Shown here one piece after another: positions 1-9,010 of a DNA stretch of 64,000 nt. This DNA comes from Siphonobacter aquaeclarae (GTDB lineage Bacteria; Bacteroidota; Bacteroidia; Cytophagales; Spirosomataceae), in assembly GCF_900103285.1 (NCBI RefSeq), contig NZ_FNGS01000001.1:372001-436000 (forward strand), written 5' to 3'. Position 1 is the first letter of the stretch. Every line of letters starts with the position of its first letter. The notes below the pieces were generated by a model. The model was not told where the DNA came from, did no database searches, and saw only the letters and a list, made by a program, of their open reading frames with translations. The translations under genes and the position numbers were made by a program.

Positions 1-624
1 ATGCTCATGCTGATGGCGATTCGGAATGGGTATCGTTCTGCGGAGGCCGTCCGGACCGACAGCTGGGCCTGGCGGAATCAGTACGCCGGCGATGAGCTTT
101 CTGGCAAAACCCTCGGTATTCTGGGGCTGGGAAATATCGGCGGGCGGGTTGCGCGGCTCGGAGAAGCCTTCGGGATGAACGTCGTCACCTGGAGCCGCCG
201 GGATACGCCGTACCGTGTGCTGCCGCTGGAAGAAGTACTGCGGCAATCGGATGTGATTAGTTTGCATCTGCCGCTTACCGACGAAACCCGTTATCTGTTC
301 GACGCAGCACGTTTTTCGCTGCTGAAACCGGGAGCAATACTTGTTAACACGGCGCGTGGCGCGCTGATCGAACGGAACGCCCTGCTCTCGGCGTTGAACA
401 GCGGGCAACTCGCTGCTTTTGCTGCGGATGTATTGGAGGAAGAGCCACCTGCCGTGGGAGATGTTCTTGTCCATCATCCGAATGCGGTGATCACACCCCA
501 TTCCGGTAGCCTGACGGCTACGACGTACCGGGCCATGTGCCTGTCGACCGTCACAAACGTCCTGGCCATACTTTACGGGGAGCCTTTCGAAGCGAAGAGC
601 GTCTTCAACCGGAAAGAACTTTAA
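1..624 (+). CDS. D-isomer-specific 2-hydroxyacid dehydrogenase (5' end outside window)
   Basis: This is the C-terminal 207 residues of an NAD-dependent 2-hydroxyacid dehydrogenase, which interconverts a 2-keto acid and a D-2-hydroxy acid in the cytoplasm. The Rossmann motif GLGNIGGRVA is visible near residue 43. It is followed by the family signatures NTARGALI (catalytic Arg region), DVLEEEPP (catalytic Glu region) and ITPHSGS (catalytic His). The family is usually 310-340 residues long, so about 110-130 N-terminal residues, most of the substrate-binding lobe, lie before the window. The ATG at base 1 is therefore probably internal. A strong terminator follows 23 bases after the stop. The substrate cannot be told from this fragment; phosphoglycerate-dehydrogenase-like or hydroxypyruvate-reductase-like enzymes are both possible. 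Confidence 0.9.
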   Translation: MLMLMAIRNGYRSAEAVRTDSWAWRNQYAGDELSGKTLGILGLGNIGGRVARLGEAFGMNVVTWSRRDTPYRVLPLEEVLRQSDVISLHLPLTDETRYLFDAARFSLLKPGAILVNTARGALIERNALLSALNSGQLAAFAADVLEEEPPAVGDVLVHHPNAVITPHSGSLTATTYRAMCLSTVTNVLAILYGEPFEAKSVFNRKEL

Positions 625-647
625 GGGAATTACGGACCCGACAACGA

Positions 648-686
648 GGAGAATAAGGCCGCATCCGGCGCTTATTCTCCTTTTTT
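648..686 (+). terminator. Intrinsic terminator after the dehydrogenase gene
   Basis: A perfect 10-bp stem (GGAGAATAAG at 648-657 with CTTATTCTCC at 671-680) is closed by a 13-base loop and followed by six T residues. It ends the dehydrogenase transcript. Confidence 0.92.
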
Positions 687-946
687 GTTGGCCAGACTGC
701 CGGGTCTTCCTTGTTAAATGTTCCTCTTGCATCTGATAGCTAACCTGCGGTAATTATTGCAAATGCAGTAAAAACTACTCACTTTTTAAACCTCTTCAGG
801 TGCGAAAAAAATACTATGTCAGGTTTCTTGGTTAAATAGGGTGCTTGATTACCGGAAATCATTATTTTTGGCTAACAACCTGCCTATTGCCGCGGAGACG
901 ACCGTCGCCCAACGAGTCCCGAAGGCATCTGAAACTTGTCAGCCTG
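687..946. other. Intergenic stretch without recognised gene
   Basis: This AT-richer spacer lies between the terminator and the next start codon. I find no exact TAnnTTTG box and no credible small ORF. An in-frame extension of the next gene upstream to 845 exists, but it has no signal-peptide character and looks non-coding. The promoter of the 947-6072 pair should be here. Confidence 0.5.
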
Positions 947-2371
947 ATGCGAATCCTTCTTTTTCTTTTAGGGTGTATACCTGTGATGGTCGCCGCGCAG
1001 GACACGCACTACTGGTCGTCCCAGTTCAATCCCGGTGGTTTTGTCATGCCGGGCGCGACGGTCGCCGACACGCGTGACAGCGGTGTCTTTTTCTTCAATC
1101 CGGCGCTGCTGGCTTTTCGTCCGCAGCGGTCTATTTCTGTTTCCGGTAACATTTACCAGTACGCGACGCTGAAGATCCGGGAAGGTACCGGCGTTCACAA
1201 GCCACTGGTTTCCAGCGGAACAGGTATCTACCCCTCGATGCTGGCGGGCAGCGTACCGATAAAACGGGGCCGTGTTGTGATGGCTTACGGACTGCTGCAT
1301 CATTACATCCTTTCGTACAAGGTTACCCAGCGACAGGATAAGCATATGGATGTATTGGATAACGCCTATAGTCCTGGTTCCGAGACTTTTATCGGGCAGT
1401 ATGCCGCGCAGAACCTCATCAATGAAACCTCGGGATTACTCAGCGCCGCCGTCCGGTTGAAGCCGTCGCTGACGGCCGGTATTACGCTGGAAGGGATTAT
1501 GCGCAAGCAGTTTCTGGACGAAGAAGTCAGTGCCCGTGCACTTGTCAATACCGGCAGTACCACTGATTTTCTTCCGTTGACAAACGTCGAGTCGGTTTAC
1601 CGTGTCGAGTATACTTCGATCGGCGTGCGGCCCCGGCTGGGACTGGCGTACAACCGGGACCGTCATCATTTCGGGCTTACGGTTTCCCTGCCGCTTCTGA
1701 AACTCTCCGGGCGGGGTACGCTCGTCAGCGATAACCTGGTAACCAACCTCGTTCTCGGCGCCGGCCTGAGTCCGCTCAACCTGCTGGCCAATACCCGGCA
1801 GGAAAAACTGCATATCCGATACAAATCACCGGTAAGTATTGCGGCCGGATATACCTTCGATTATGGAAAAGGGCAACTTTTCGCCGCAGCAGAATGGTTT
1901 GCGGGATTGAAGGAATATGCCATCCTGACGCCCAGAAACGAGTACTACATCCGTCCGGATACCGCGCAGATTTCGGGAGAAGGACTACTGACCCTACGGG
2001 ACGCCCGGCGGCCGGTCGTCAATGCAGCGTTGGGCATTACCTTCCCGGTGACGGAGAGAATTCAGGGTTATGCCGCTGCCCGTACCGATTTTACCTACAC
2101 AGACCGCAGTCGTTTTTCGGTGCCGGACGGGCATACACCCTACACATCGTACTGGAATAACTACCACCTGCAGGTGGGTGCCAACATCCGCAAGAAAAAG
2201 ATGGAAGTACGTCCCTGCCTGATGTTTACCTATGGCGGGATGAACGGCTACACCCAGCCGGTCAATTTTGATACGCCGAATGAGTCCAACCTGTTGCTGG
2301 GCGAGCAGGGAGTAAGCCGGGCAAGTTATTTTGTCGCCGGTTTTCAGCTGTCTTACATTCACGCGCTTTAG
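947..2371 (+). CDS. Outer-membrane beta-barrel protein, DUF5723/FadL-like
   Basis: The product is a 474-residue secreted protein, probably an outer-membrane beta-barrel. I chose the ATG at 947 because it gives a clean signal peptide (MRILLFLLGCIPVMVAAQ) cut before DTHYW; the frame is open upstream to 845 but without such a sequence. After the signal there is an N-terminal FNPALLAF motif, seen in PorV/FadL-type and DUF5723 barrel proteins of Bacteroidota. Alternating hydrophobic strands with many aromatic residues continue to the C-terminus. The next gene starts two bases after its stop, so the two are surely cotranscribed. The function is unknown; assignment to DUF5723 is from general resemblance only. 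Confidence 0.72.
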   Translation: MRILLFLLGCIPVMVAAQDTHYWSSQFNPGGFVMPGATVADTRDSGVFFFNPALLAFRPQRSISVSGNIYQYATLKIREGTGVHKPLVSSGTGIYPSMLAGSVPIKRGRVVMAYGLLHHYILSYKVTQRQDKHMDVLDNAYSPGSETFIGQYAAQNLINETSGLLSAAVRLKPSLTAGITLEGIMRKQFLDEEVSARALVNTGSTTDFLPLTNVESVYRVEYTSIGVRPRLGLAYNRDRHHFGLTVSLPLLKLSGRGTLVSDNLVTNLVLGAGLSPLNLLANTRQEKLHIRYKSPVSIAAGYTFDYGKGQLFAAAEWFAGLKEYAILTPRNEYYIRPDTAQISGEGLLTLRDARRPVVNAALGITFPVTERIQGYAAARTDFTYTDRSRFSVPDGHTPYTSYWNNYHLQVGANIRKKKMEVRPCLMFTYGGMNGYTQPVNFDTPNESNLLLGEQGVSRASYFVAGFQLSYIHAL

Positions 2372-2373
2372 GT

Positions 2374-5300
2374 ATGGCTGCCAAAAAATGGATCCGTCGA
2401 TTGGTGATCACCCTCGTTGTACTGGGGGCGACTGGCGGCTTGCTGCATTGGCTGCTGTTGCGAAGCCTGAAGGAGGTTATTGCGTTTACGGTTGAGCAGC
2501 AGACCAACGGCGCATACGCGTTCCGGGCAGACGCCGTAGACGTGTCCTGGTCGGCGAAGCAGGCCCTGCTCAGGAATGCAGTCCTCCAGTGCCGTGATAC
2601 TGCCGGGCGGCAGACATTTGCGAATGTCCGGATTGCTTCCCTGCAATTGACGGTTGATTCCTGGCGGGAGATTCTCCTCGACCGGAAAGTTGGCATCGGG
2701 CGGTTTGAGCTGACTGGCGCGACGGTAGAGTGGCACGACCGCCGTCCCAAAGAAGCTGCGAAGCAGGCGCCGTTTCACCCGTCGATGATTCTGGATGGTT
2801 TGAAAAAAGCGTTGGTTCACCTGCGCGTCCGTTCGTTCGACGCCTCCGGCGTTTCATTTGTGCTTTTCCGGGGATGGAGTGCGGAGCCGTTTGCCGTGCG
2901 TGATATTCGTTTTTCGATCCGGAATTTTGAAAAAATCAACAATGCTGACGGGCATATTTTCGGGTCCGATTCTGTCTCCTTTTCCCTCGGTCCTCAGCAC
3001 TGGGTACTTCCGGAAAGCCACAGCAGAATCGCCTTTTCCGGATTGCGCTTCCTGGGCAACCGGCAGCATTTCGAAGTAGACTCGCTTTCCTATGCGGGCG
3101 AAGGGGCGTCTTTCGCCGCGGCAAAGGCCTTTTTTAATACCCGGCACCTGCCCGCGCTGTACCAGAAGGAGGAGCTGATTCTGGATACGGTGCGCTGCGT
3201 ATCCCCGGTATTGAGCCTTCCCCTGCATGCAAAAAAAGAGCATGGCAGACCGGCGGCCCCTCCGTTCAAAAAAATACAAATCAATGTGATAGAAGTGACG
3301 GATGCGCGGCTTCACCTGAAAGGAGATAATGCCACTGCGCTTCGTACCGATAAAACAGATCTGGGCATCTACGGGTTGAAAGTCGTTCCGGGAAGTACCC
3401 ATCCGGTCACGACCGACAGCATCCGGCTGGACCTCGATGACGTTGCCTTTTTGTCGAAAGACAGTCTGTCGCAACTGGTCGTCGCCCGGATGATCTTCCG
3501 AAAAAAAGACGCCTTCCTCGTCGGAGTAAAGTATGGGCCGGTTAACCCTGCAAAAGGCGGAATGCGGTTCACGGCTCCGCTGCTGCACCTGAAGCAGATA
3601 CACCTGGATGAACTGCTGAAAAAACGGCTCGTAGCTCACGAAGCGGAGCTGGTATCGCCCGGCGTTTCCATTACACCGGTACCCGGGAAGAAAAAAGCGG
3701 CAGGCCCCGCCGGATTCTACGAAACACTGCACCATCTCGGCGAGTTGATTTCGGTTCGGGTGTTTCAGGTACGGGACGGGCAGTTGCAGATGCATGCGGG
3801 GGAAGAAAAACCGGTCGACATCCACCTGCGTGATTTTGATACACGCATTCTGTTGCGGGATTTTCTGGACGCCGACTCGCTTGTCGACATCAAACACGCG
3901 TTGCCGACGCTGACGATCGGGCAGATCGCCGTTCATACGCCGAAACTTACGCTCGACCTCGGCGGCTACCGGCTCGACGGTGTCAGGCGCCGGAACTGGC
4001 TGAAGGCTGCCGTGGCTCGCCTTGCCAACGGCACAACCGCCCGGGCATCCGGCGTGTACTGGGAAGCGTTTGACTGGGACGTTCTCCAAAAACAAAAGGC
4101 CATTCAGATCAACCGGCTGGAAATGGAAGATCTTGACGTAGCGATTCGTTCGACAGGCGCTCCCCGAACCGAAAAACCACCGCTGCCCGTCCTGAGGATT
4201 ACTGAGCTGGCTGTAGCCCGGTCACGCTTCTCGGTGGAAGGACCGAATGTGCAGGCTTCCTGGAAGGGGCAAAGCTTTTTCCTGAACCATATCCGGACGC
4301 AAGGGTCTTACTTTCAATGGGATACGGCAAAGGTGCTGTTGACAGATATCGTTGTCAAAAAACCGGAGATGAACGCCTCCATCCGCCGGGTTGAGTTTGA
4401 TAATCAACGAAGTACCCGCATTCAGGGGATCGAAGTAAACACGAAAAATAGCCGCAATAATGTCCCGGAAGCCGTTGTAACATCCCGTATCCGGTCGACC
4501 GATTTTCGGGAAATACCTGTTTCGGCGCTGGAAGCTACCGGAGGTACTACTGTTGTTACCGCAGGCGAGCGAAAAACCAAAGCCGGACAACAGCAGCCGC
4601 GGCGACCAATGCCGCAGTTGAACAGGGTGGCCCTTCACCTGCGAAACTGGAACGTCCGGTACCTTGGTAAAAAGGATTCCATCCACGCCGGGGCGGATAT
4701 ACAGGTACGCGGCCTTTCGGTTGGCGAGCCTATTCGCTACGATAGTGTACAGGTGAAGTTATCCGGGATACAGGTGGCGCGCGAGCGCCTTTCGGTACAG
4801 GTACCTGTTTTTGAAACGACACTGACGAAGGGAGAAGTGACGCGTGACGGCGCGGTACGCACCGCCGCGCTGCTCGAATGGAAAGGCGCTTCCGCTGCCT
4901 GGGCGAAGAATGATTCCGTCCGATTGCAGGTGAAAGACGCCGGCGGGACGTTCCGTGATGCCAATCTGGTACATCGCCCGAAAGAGCCGTTTCGCTGGCA
5001 GGACCTGGTTCCGAAAGCCCGGCTATGGTCAGGACCGGTGGCGTTTGATACGCCGAAGTCGCTTATCGGCGCGGAAGGCTATGCATGGTCGGGGAGTACT
5101 TTCAGCCTGCTCGGGTTTCACATTACGCCGCGCCAGAGCCGGGAAGAGACGTTCCGTACAGCTCAGTGGCAGGCGGATTACCAGTTGATAAAAGGAAAGG
5201 CCCTGCATATTTCCGGCATCCGGTACGGCAAAGGAGAGGAGGGTATCAACGTCCGGAAAATCGTTGCAGAGGAACCCGACCTGACTACGTCCCGCGATAA

Positions 5301-6072
5301 AAACATACCATTCCGCCACGGCATCGAAAAGCTGATGCCTACGCGTCTGATCGGGCAAATCGGGCAGAAATTGGCCGTAGATACGGTAGAAGTAGTACGT
5401 GGCCGGGTCACCGTACACGAATCGGTTCCGGGTACGACGAACTGGGGCCTGATTCCCCTCGAAAACATGTACGCGCTGATACGCGGGGTGACCAACCGGC
5501 CGCAACCCGGAGATAGCCTCCGGATGCTGGCGTCACTGCGGCTTTTTGATAATCACATCCGCCGGTTTTACTACCGGGAGGCGTATGCGGATAGTTTGTC
5601 GGGTTTCCGGGTGCAGAGCCATTTGTCGCGTATGTCGCTGCCGGGTTTCAATCCCATTGTTCAGAAGATGGCTTCTGTTGAAATCAGGCACGGTATTTCG
5701 GATACGCTGTATGCCAGCTGGGCGGGGAATAAATATGCGGCTTTTGGCGTCATGCATTTTTACTACAACGATCTCGCCGCCCGCCTGCTCGACAAAAAGG
5801 ACCCGAACCGAAAGCCCCTGCTGCTGCGGGTGGAGAATTTCCTGGCCAACGCCATCATTCTTCATAAGCGTAACCGGCGACCGGTCTATGTCTTTTTTGA
5901 GCGGGACCGGGAGAAGTTCGTCTTCAACTACCTCGTCAAAGCCAAATTGCAGGGCGTACTCTCGGCGATTGGCGTGAAGAGCAGCCGGAAGTTCCTGCAT
6001 AAGTACCGGGAAGTGCAGCGGCGGTATGGATTTCCGGATCAGTCGGGGGCGTTTGTGGTGGAAGGAAGGTAA
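2374..6072 (+). CDS. Large AsmA-like membrane-anchored protein
   Basis: The product has 1232 residues. One N-terminal membrane helix (about residues 8-30) follows a basic MAAKKWIRR start, and the rest is a long, beta-rich, low-cysteine chain facing the periplasm. The N-terminal region, in which short strands are repeatedly followed by DSW/DSL-type turns, and the C-terminal part with FGVMHFYYNDL near residue 1130 resemble AsmA/DUF748-type proteins. Those form long grooves thought to carry lipids between the two membranes. The start sits two bases after the barrel gene, so an envelope function for the pair is likely. No enzymatic motif is visible. The AsmA-like call rests on architecture, not on a decisive motif. 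Confidence 0.65.
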   Translation: MAAKKWIRRLVITLVVLGATGGLLHWLLLRSLKEVIAFTVEQQTNGAYAFRADAVDVSWSAKQALLRNAVLQCRDTAGRQTFANVRIASLQLTVDSWREILLDRKVGIGRFELTGATVEWHDRRPKEAAKQAPFHPSMILDGLKKALVHLRVRSFDASGVSFVLFRGWSAEPFAVRDIRFSIRNFEKINNADGHIFGSDSVSFSLGPQHWVLPESHSRIAFSGLRFLGNRQHFEVDSLSYAGEGASFAAAKAFFNTRHLPALYQKEELILDTVRCVSPVLSLPLHAKKEHGRPAAPPFKKIQINVIEVTDARLHLKGDNATALRTDKTDLGIYGLKVVPGSTHPVTTDSIRLDLDDVAFLSKDSLSQLVVARMIFRKKDAFLVGVKYGPVNPAKGGMRFTAPLLHLKQIHLDELLKKRLVAHEAELVSPGVSITPVPGKKKAAGPAGFYETLHHLGELISVRVFQVRDGQLQMHAGEEKPVDIHLRDFDTRILLRDFLDADSLVDIKHALPTLTIGQIAVHTPKLTLDLGGYRLDGVRRRNWLKAAVARLANGTTARASGVYWEAFDWDVLQKQKAIQINRLEMEDLDVAIRSTGAPRTEKPPLPVLRITELAVARSRFSVEGPNVQASWKGQSFFLNHIRTQGSYFQWDTAKVLLTDIVVKKPEMNASIRRVEFDNQRSTRIQGIEVNTKNSRNNVPEAVVTSRIRSTDFREIPVSALEATGGTTVVTAGERKTKAGQQQPRRPMPQLNRVALHLRNWNVRYLGKKDSIHAGADIQVRGLSVGEPIRYDSVQVKLSGIQVARERLSVQVPVFETTLTKGEVTRDGAVRTAALLEWKGASAAWAKNDSVRLQVKDAGGTFRDANLVHRPKEPFRWQDLVPKARLWSGPVAFDTPKSLIGAEGYAWSGSTFSLLGFHITPRQSREETFRTAQWQADYQLIKGKALHISGIRYGKGEEGINVRKIVAEEPDLTTSRDKNIPFRHGIEKLMPTRLIGQIGQKLAVDTVEVVRGRVTVHESVPGTTNWGLIPLENMYALIRGVTNRPQPGDSLRMLASLRLFDNHIRRFYYREAYADSLSGFRVQSHLSRMSLPGFNPIVQKMASVEIRHGISDTLYASWAGNKYAAFGVMHFYYNDLAARLLDKKDPNRKPLLLRVENFLANAIILHKRNRRPVYVFFERDREKFVFNYLVKAKLQGVLSAIGVKSSRKFLHKYREVQRRYGFPDQSGAFVVEGR

Positions 6073-6263
6073 TCTTTCTGTCGGCAGAATCTCCAGGAAA
6101 GCAGCCGTTTCGTATCTGTCGGTTCTTGTTTTTGGCTTACGCCGGTAGCTATTCTATTATTCGGGAGAATTTTGTATTATACGTCGTGAATATTTCACCT
6201 CTGCCGAACCTTGTGGGTGCTGGAGAGGTCCCATTTGTCACCGCCACGTACCAATCCATCCTT

Positions 6264-6842
6264 ATGAGTCTTGAAACCATCGTTTACTGCGAAGAAGTCA
6301 CCGAAGCGCTGCTTCGGAAGGCCATCGAAAGACTGAATGAATTTGACATGACTGTGGAGCTGGATCCCGGTTTTACCCTGTCTTCCGGAAAACTGACCTT
6401 CCGGTACGAGTTGTCTGACCCTCCGATTGAAGCCCTGCGCGGCAAGCAGCTCAAAACAGGCATCAAGTTCTATATCAAAGATTTTGATTTAACGGAAGCC
6501 AAAAAGGCCCTGAACCCCAAACCGGGGCTCTGGGCCAGTTTGTTCGGAAAGAAGCGCCCTGAGGTGCCTTTTGCCTGCCCGGTGGCGGATTTACGCCTGG
6601 CGGAGTGCCGGCAGACGATCTCATTCGTCTGGCATGCCGGAGACAGTTTTCAGTTCCGCTTTGCCTCTCTGGCAAGCGCGGTACTCACCGAAATCGCCAA
6701 CGGCGTTTGTTTCTATCCTGCCGACGACCTCTGGCACAACGCCGATAAGATCGTCGAAGAGGCGTTTGAAGAAGTACAAACCTACGAGAAGGCCGTCCGG
6801 GCGAAGGATTTGAAGTATGAGGAGTTTAAGGGGTGGGTGTGA
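6264..6842 (+). CDS. Hypothetical protein, 192 aa
   Basis: I do not recognise this family. I take the start at the ATG at 6264 (MSLETIVYCEEVTEALL). The frame is open upstream to 6126, but that extension is rich in unusual residues and lacks homology-like character. The protein is soluble and mixed alpha/beta, without signal peptide or membrane helix. A charged region KKALNPKPGLWASLFGKK lies near the middle and a Glu/Lys-rich helix forms the end. It is separated from the AsmA-like gene by 191 bases and ends 27 bases before a family A palindromic repeat, which probably also ends its transcript. Confidence 0.7.
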   Translation: MSLETIVYCEEVTEALLRKAIERLNEFDMTVELDPGFTLSSGKLTFRYELSDPPIEALRGKQLKTGIKFYIKDFDLTEAKKALNPKPGLWASLFGKKRPEVPFACPVADLRLAECRQTISFVWHAGDSFQFRFASLASAVLTEIANGVCFYPADDLWHNADKIVEEAFEEVQTYEKAVRAKDLKYEEFKGWV

Positions 6843-6864
6843 GCGTAGTGCTGTGGGCTGCATA

Positions 6865-6948
6865 ATAGGCGGTAAGCTGTAGGCTTTAAGCTATAAGCAA
6901 GTCCACCGGATGACGCTTGCTTATAGCCTATAGCTTACCGCCTATAGC
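6865..6948. repeat. Palindromic heptamer-repeat element, family A copy 1
   Basis: Four 7-bp units of consensus GCNNTAR run from 6869 to 6896. An unrelated spacer follows, then four units in inverted orientation from 6921 to 6948. The outer parts (ATAGGCGGTAAGCT at 6865 and its complement at 6932-6945) and inner parts (TATAAGCAAG at 6892 and its complement at 6916) pair into a long interrupted hairpin. The element lies between two convergent genes. It contains the last codons and the stop of the GH5 gene. Confidence 0.85.
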
Positions 6949-7894
6949 TAATCCGCAGTTGGGTCCTTATATAACGCCCTGCCGGCGTCAGCTCGTCTTC
7001 CTTCCATTTGCCGTCGGCGGGAGCGCCGGGCTGGAGAAGGGCAGTTGTTTCTTTTTTGTCGGTGATGTTCCAGTTGGCCCAGCTGAGCCGGTGCTGCTCC
7101 ATCCAGTCGTACCAGGTTTGGGTTTTTTCAGGGTCGAAAATCCCGTCTCCGTTTGATTCCCCGACGCCCCATTCGGTTACAAAAAGGGCCAGCCCGGCGG
7201 CCATAGCCTTCTCCGCTTTGGCGCGTAGTTTTTCCTGGTGGCTGGAATCGGAGGCGTAGAAATGAAAGGAATAGGCGATGTTCCGGTAGCCTTCGATGGG
7301 GGAAGCGGCGGCGATGTCTACGTCCTGGTCCCAGCGCGGACTGCCTACAACGATCAGGTTATCCGGGTCGTGTTTCCGGATTTCGGCGATGATGACTTCG
7401 GCGTAGGCTTTGATCACCTCCCAGGACTGATGATCCGGCTCATTCCAGATTTCATAGATGACATTCGGAACGCCTTTGTACCGCTTCGCCATTTCTGCGA
7501 AAAACAACCGGGAAGCTTCCTGATTCTTTTCGGCATGGTGATCGTGCCAGTCGATCAGGACATAGATGCCCTTTTTCACTGCCCGGTCGATCACCGGCAG
7601 GACTGTTTTCTTCTGGCCTTCCGGGTCGGAGAGATATCCGTTTTTCGGCTCGATGGCCATGGATACACGGACGAGAGAGGTTTTGAAGTCTTTGACGAGC
7701 CAGTCGACCACCTTCGGCGAGTAGTACTTTCGTCCGCCCCATACGCTCCAAGAAAAGCTGATCCCGCGAAGTTGAGGAGGAACGCCGTGCTGATCGACTA
7801 TCCGGCCGCTTTCCACGCGTAGCGCGCCGTGGCGTCGTACCGGCGTTTGCGCAAACGCGCTGATACTGAGTAAAATAAAAAAGACAATTCGCAT
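6935..7894 (-). CDS. Glycoside hydrolase family 5 (endo-beta-1,4-glucanase-like)
   Basis: This secreted 319-residue enzyme is predicted to cut internal beta-glycosidic bonds, most likely beta-1,4-glucan. A signal peptide (MRIVFFILLSISAFAQ) precedes a single GH5 TIM barrel. The LRGISFSW strand, DWHDHH near residue 115, the acid/base E152 in IYEIWNEP and the nucleophile E241 in FVTEWGVGES are all present, so it should be active. The layout resembles subfamily GH5_2. It is the last gene of the SusC-SusD-binding-protein operon, 48 bases after the binding protein, and supplies the degradative enzyme. Its last residues (Ser-Tyr-Arg-Arg) and stop are encoded by a family A heptamer repeat, so the C-terminus has probably been remodelled. 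Confidence 0.92.
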   Translation of the reverse strand: MRIVFFILLSISAFAQTPVRRHGALRVESGRIVDQHGVPPQLRGISFSWSVWGGRKYYSPKVVDWLVKDFKTSLVRVSMAIEPKNGYLSDPEGQKKTVLPVIDRAVKKGIYVLIDWHDHHAEKNQEASRLFFAEMAKRYKGVPNVIYEIWNEPDHQSWEVIKAYAEVIIAEIRKHDPDNLIVVGSPRWDQDVDIAAASPIEGYRNIAYSFHFYASDSSHQEKLRAKAEKAMAAGLALFVTEWGVGESNGDGIFDPEKTQTWYDWMEQHRLSWANWNITDKKETTALLQPGAPADGKWKEDELTPAGRYIRTQLRISYRR

Positions 7895-7942
7895 GAGAAG
7901 AAAAAAATGCCGGTGGAGCCCGCAGCCCCACCGGCGTGGCGG

Positions 7943-8998
7943 TTATTTGATCAGTACGAGGTCGTCAAAATAGAATACTTCGTCCTGTTTGTCAGGACCC
8001 TTGATCCGGAAGCCCAGAGATTTGAGCGTACTGCCGGCTTTCCAGAAGTCCATGTCTGTTAATTTGATTTTGAAATACGTCCAGGTGCCCGCTTTGACGT
8101 TGATCGCGTTTTTCTCGATGTAATCACCAAAAGCACCGGCTCCGGCATCGGTTGTGACGTACAGCGTATAGTCGGCCGAGGCGCCTTTGATCCATCCCGA
8201 AAGATAGGTATAGTCCGCCGAGTACGCGAGTCCCGGAAGCGAGAAGCCGATCAGGTGCCAGTTGCCCTTCTGGAAGTTTTTTCCGACAGAAGCAGTACCT
8301 GACTTGAACTCCGTTTTGGAAATCGCCGCCGCATCTCCCCAGGAGGCATCCGCGATACCTTTCGCATAGTCATCCGTAAAGATCGGGAAGACCTTATCCA
8401 TGTTGACAAACTCCTGCGTCGTCTTCATGGCGCCTGTGGTATTCTTGATGTCCAGCGTGGCACGGGTAACGGTCGTCGCCGGCATTTTGATGACCATCGA
8501 TTTCTTTTCCTTGGAGACGATTGTCACGGCGTCGCCGGTTCCGGAAAGTTTCACCGAGGAAACGTCGTCGAGGTTATTGCCCGTCAGCGTAATCTGGGTA
8601 TCCTTGGTGAAGTTGTAGTTCGATACCTCGTTGATCGTCGGATACGCCAATACCCGGAACGAAACGGAAACCGATTTCCCGGCGCTGTTTGTGAACGTAA
8701 TGTTCTGTTGCCCGCCGATGGCTTCCTCCGGAACCCGGAAAATGAGCGCCTTATCGGTGTTCAGCGTCGGCTGAAATCCCGCCGGGATATTTTCCTTTTC
8801 GAAAACGATGGTGCGCATGTCACCGAGGCCGGTACCGTTAAGGACGACCACCGATCCGCCCGAGGCGGAATCCGGTGCGAGAGCGGTGGCGACGGGCGTG
8901 CCGGGCTTGTATTCAGGCCGGCCGTCGGTGTCTTTCTCGCAGGCTGCGAGCCCTGCGAAAGCCAGCAGGGCAAAGGCGATATAGGAACGTGCTGTCAT
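7943..8998 (-). CDS. Surface glycan-binding lipoprotein with IPT/TIG domains (SusE/F position)
   Basis: This is a 351-residue lipoprotein with a lipobox ending at the cysteine of GLAACEKD. After the anchor come two IPT/TIG-type immunoglobulin-like domains (about residues 35-120, containing GGSVVVLNGTGLGD, and 122-200, containing ITLTGNNLDDVSSV). A C-terminal jelly-roll-like domain (about 205-351) ends in DEVFYFDDLVLIK, as in carbohydrate-binding modules. It lies 12 bases downstream of SusD and upstream of the GH5 gene. In such operons this position holds the cell-surface glycan-binding protein that recruits the polysaccharide. The ligand is inferred from GH5 to be a beta-glucan. Confidence 0.85.
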   Translation of the reverse strand: MTARSYIAFALLAFAGLAACEKDTDGRPEYKPGTPVATALAPDSASGGSVVVLNGTGLGDMRTIVFEKENIPAGFQPTLNTDKALIFRVPEEAIGGQQNITFTNSAGKSVSVSFRVLAYPTINEVSNYNFTKDTQITLTGNNLDDVSSVKLSGTGDAVTIVSKEKKSMVIKMPATTVTRATLDIKNTTGAMKTTQEFVNMDKVFPIFTDDYAKGIADASWGDAAAISKTEFKSGTASVGKNFQKGNWHLIGFSLPGLAYSADYTYLSGWIKGASADYTLYVTTDAGAGAFGDYIEKNAINVKAGTWTYFKIKLTDMDFWKAGSTLKSLGFRIKGPDKQDEVFYFDDLVLIK

Positions 8999-9010
8999 TG
9001 CTGTCTGTAA

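Noticed and set aside
2854-4095. 413-codon minus-strand frame inside the AsmA-like gene
   Set aside because: No promoter, start context or domain, and it overlaps a coding sequence coupled to its upstream gene.
6126-6263. N-terminal extension of the 192-residue protein
   Set aside because: The extension has a poor start context and no conserved-looking sequence; the ATG at 6264 gives a compact soluble protein.
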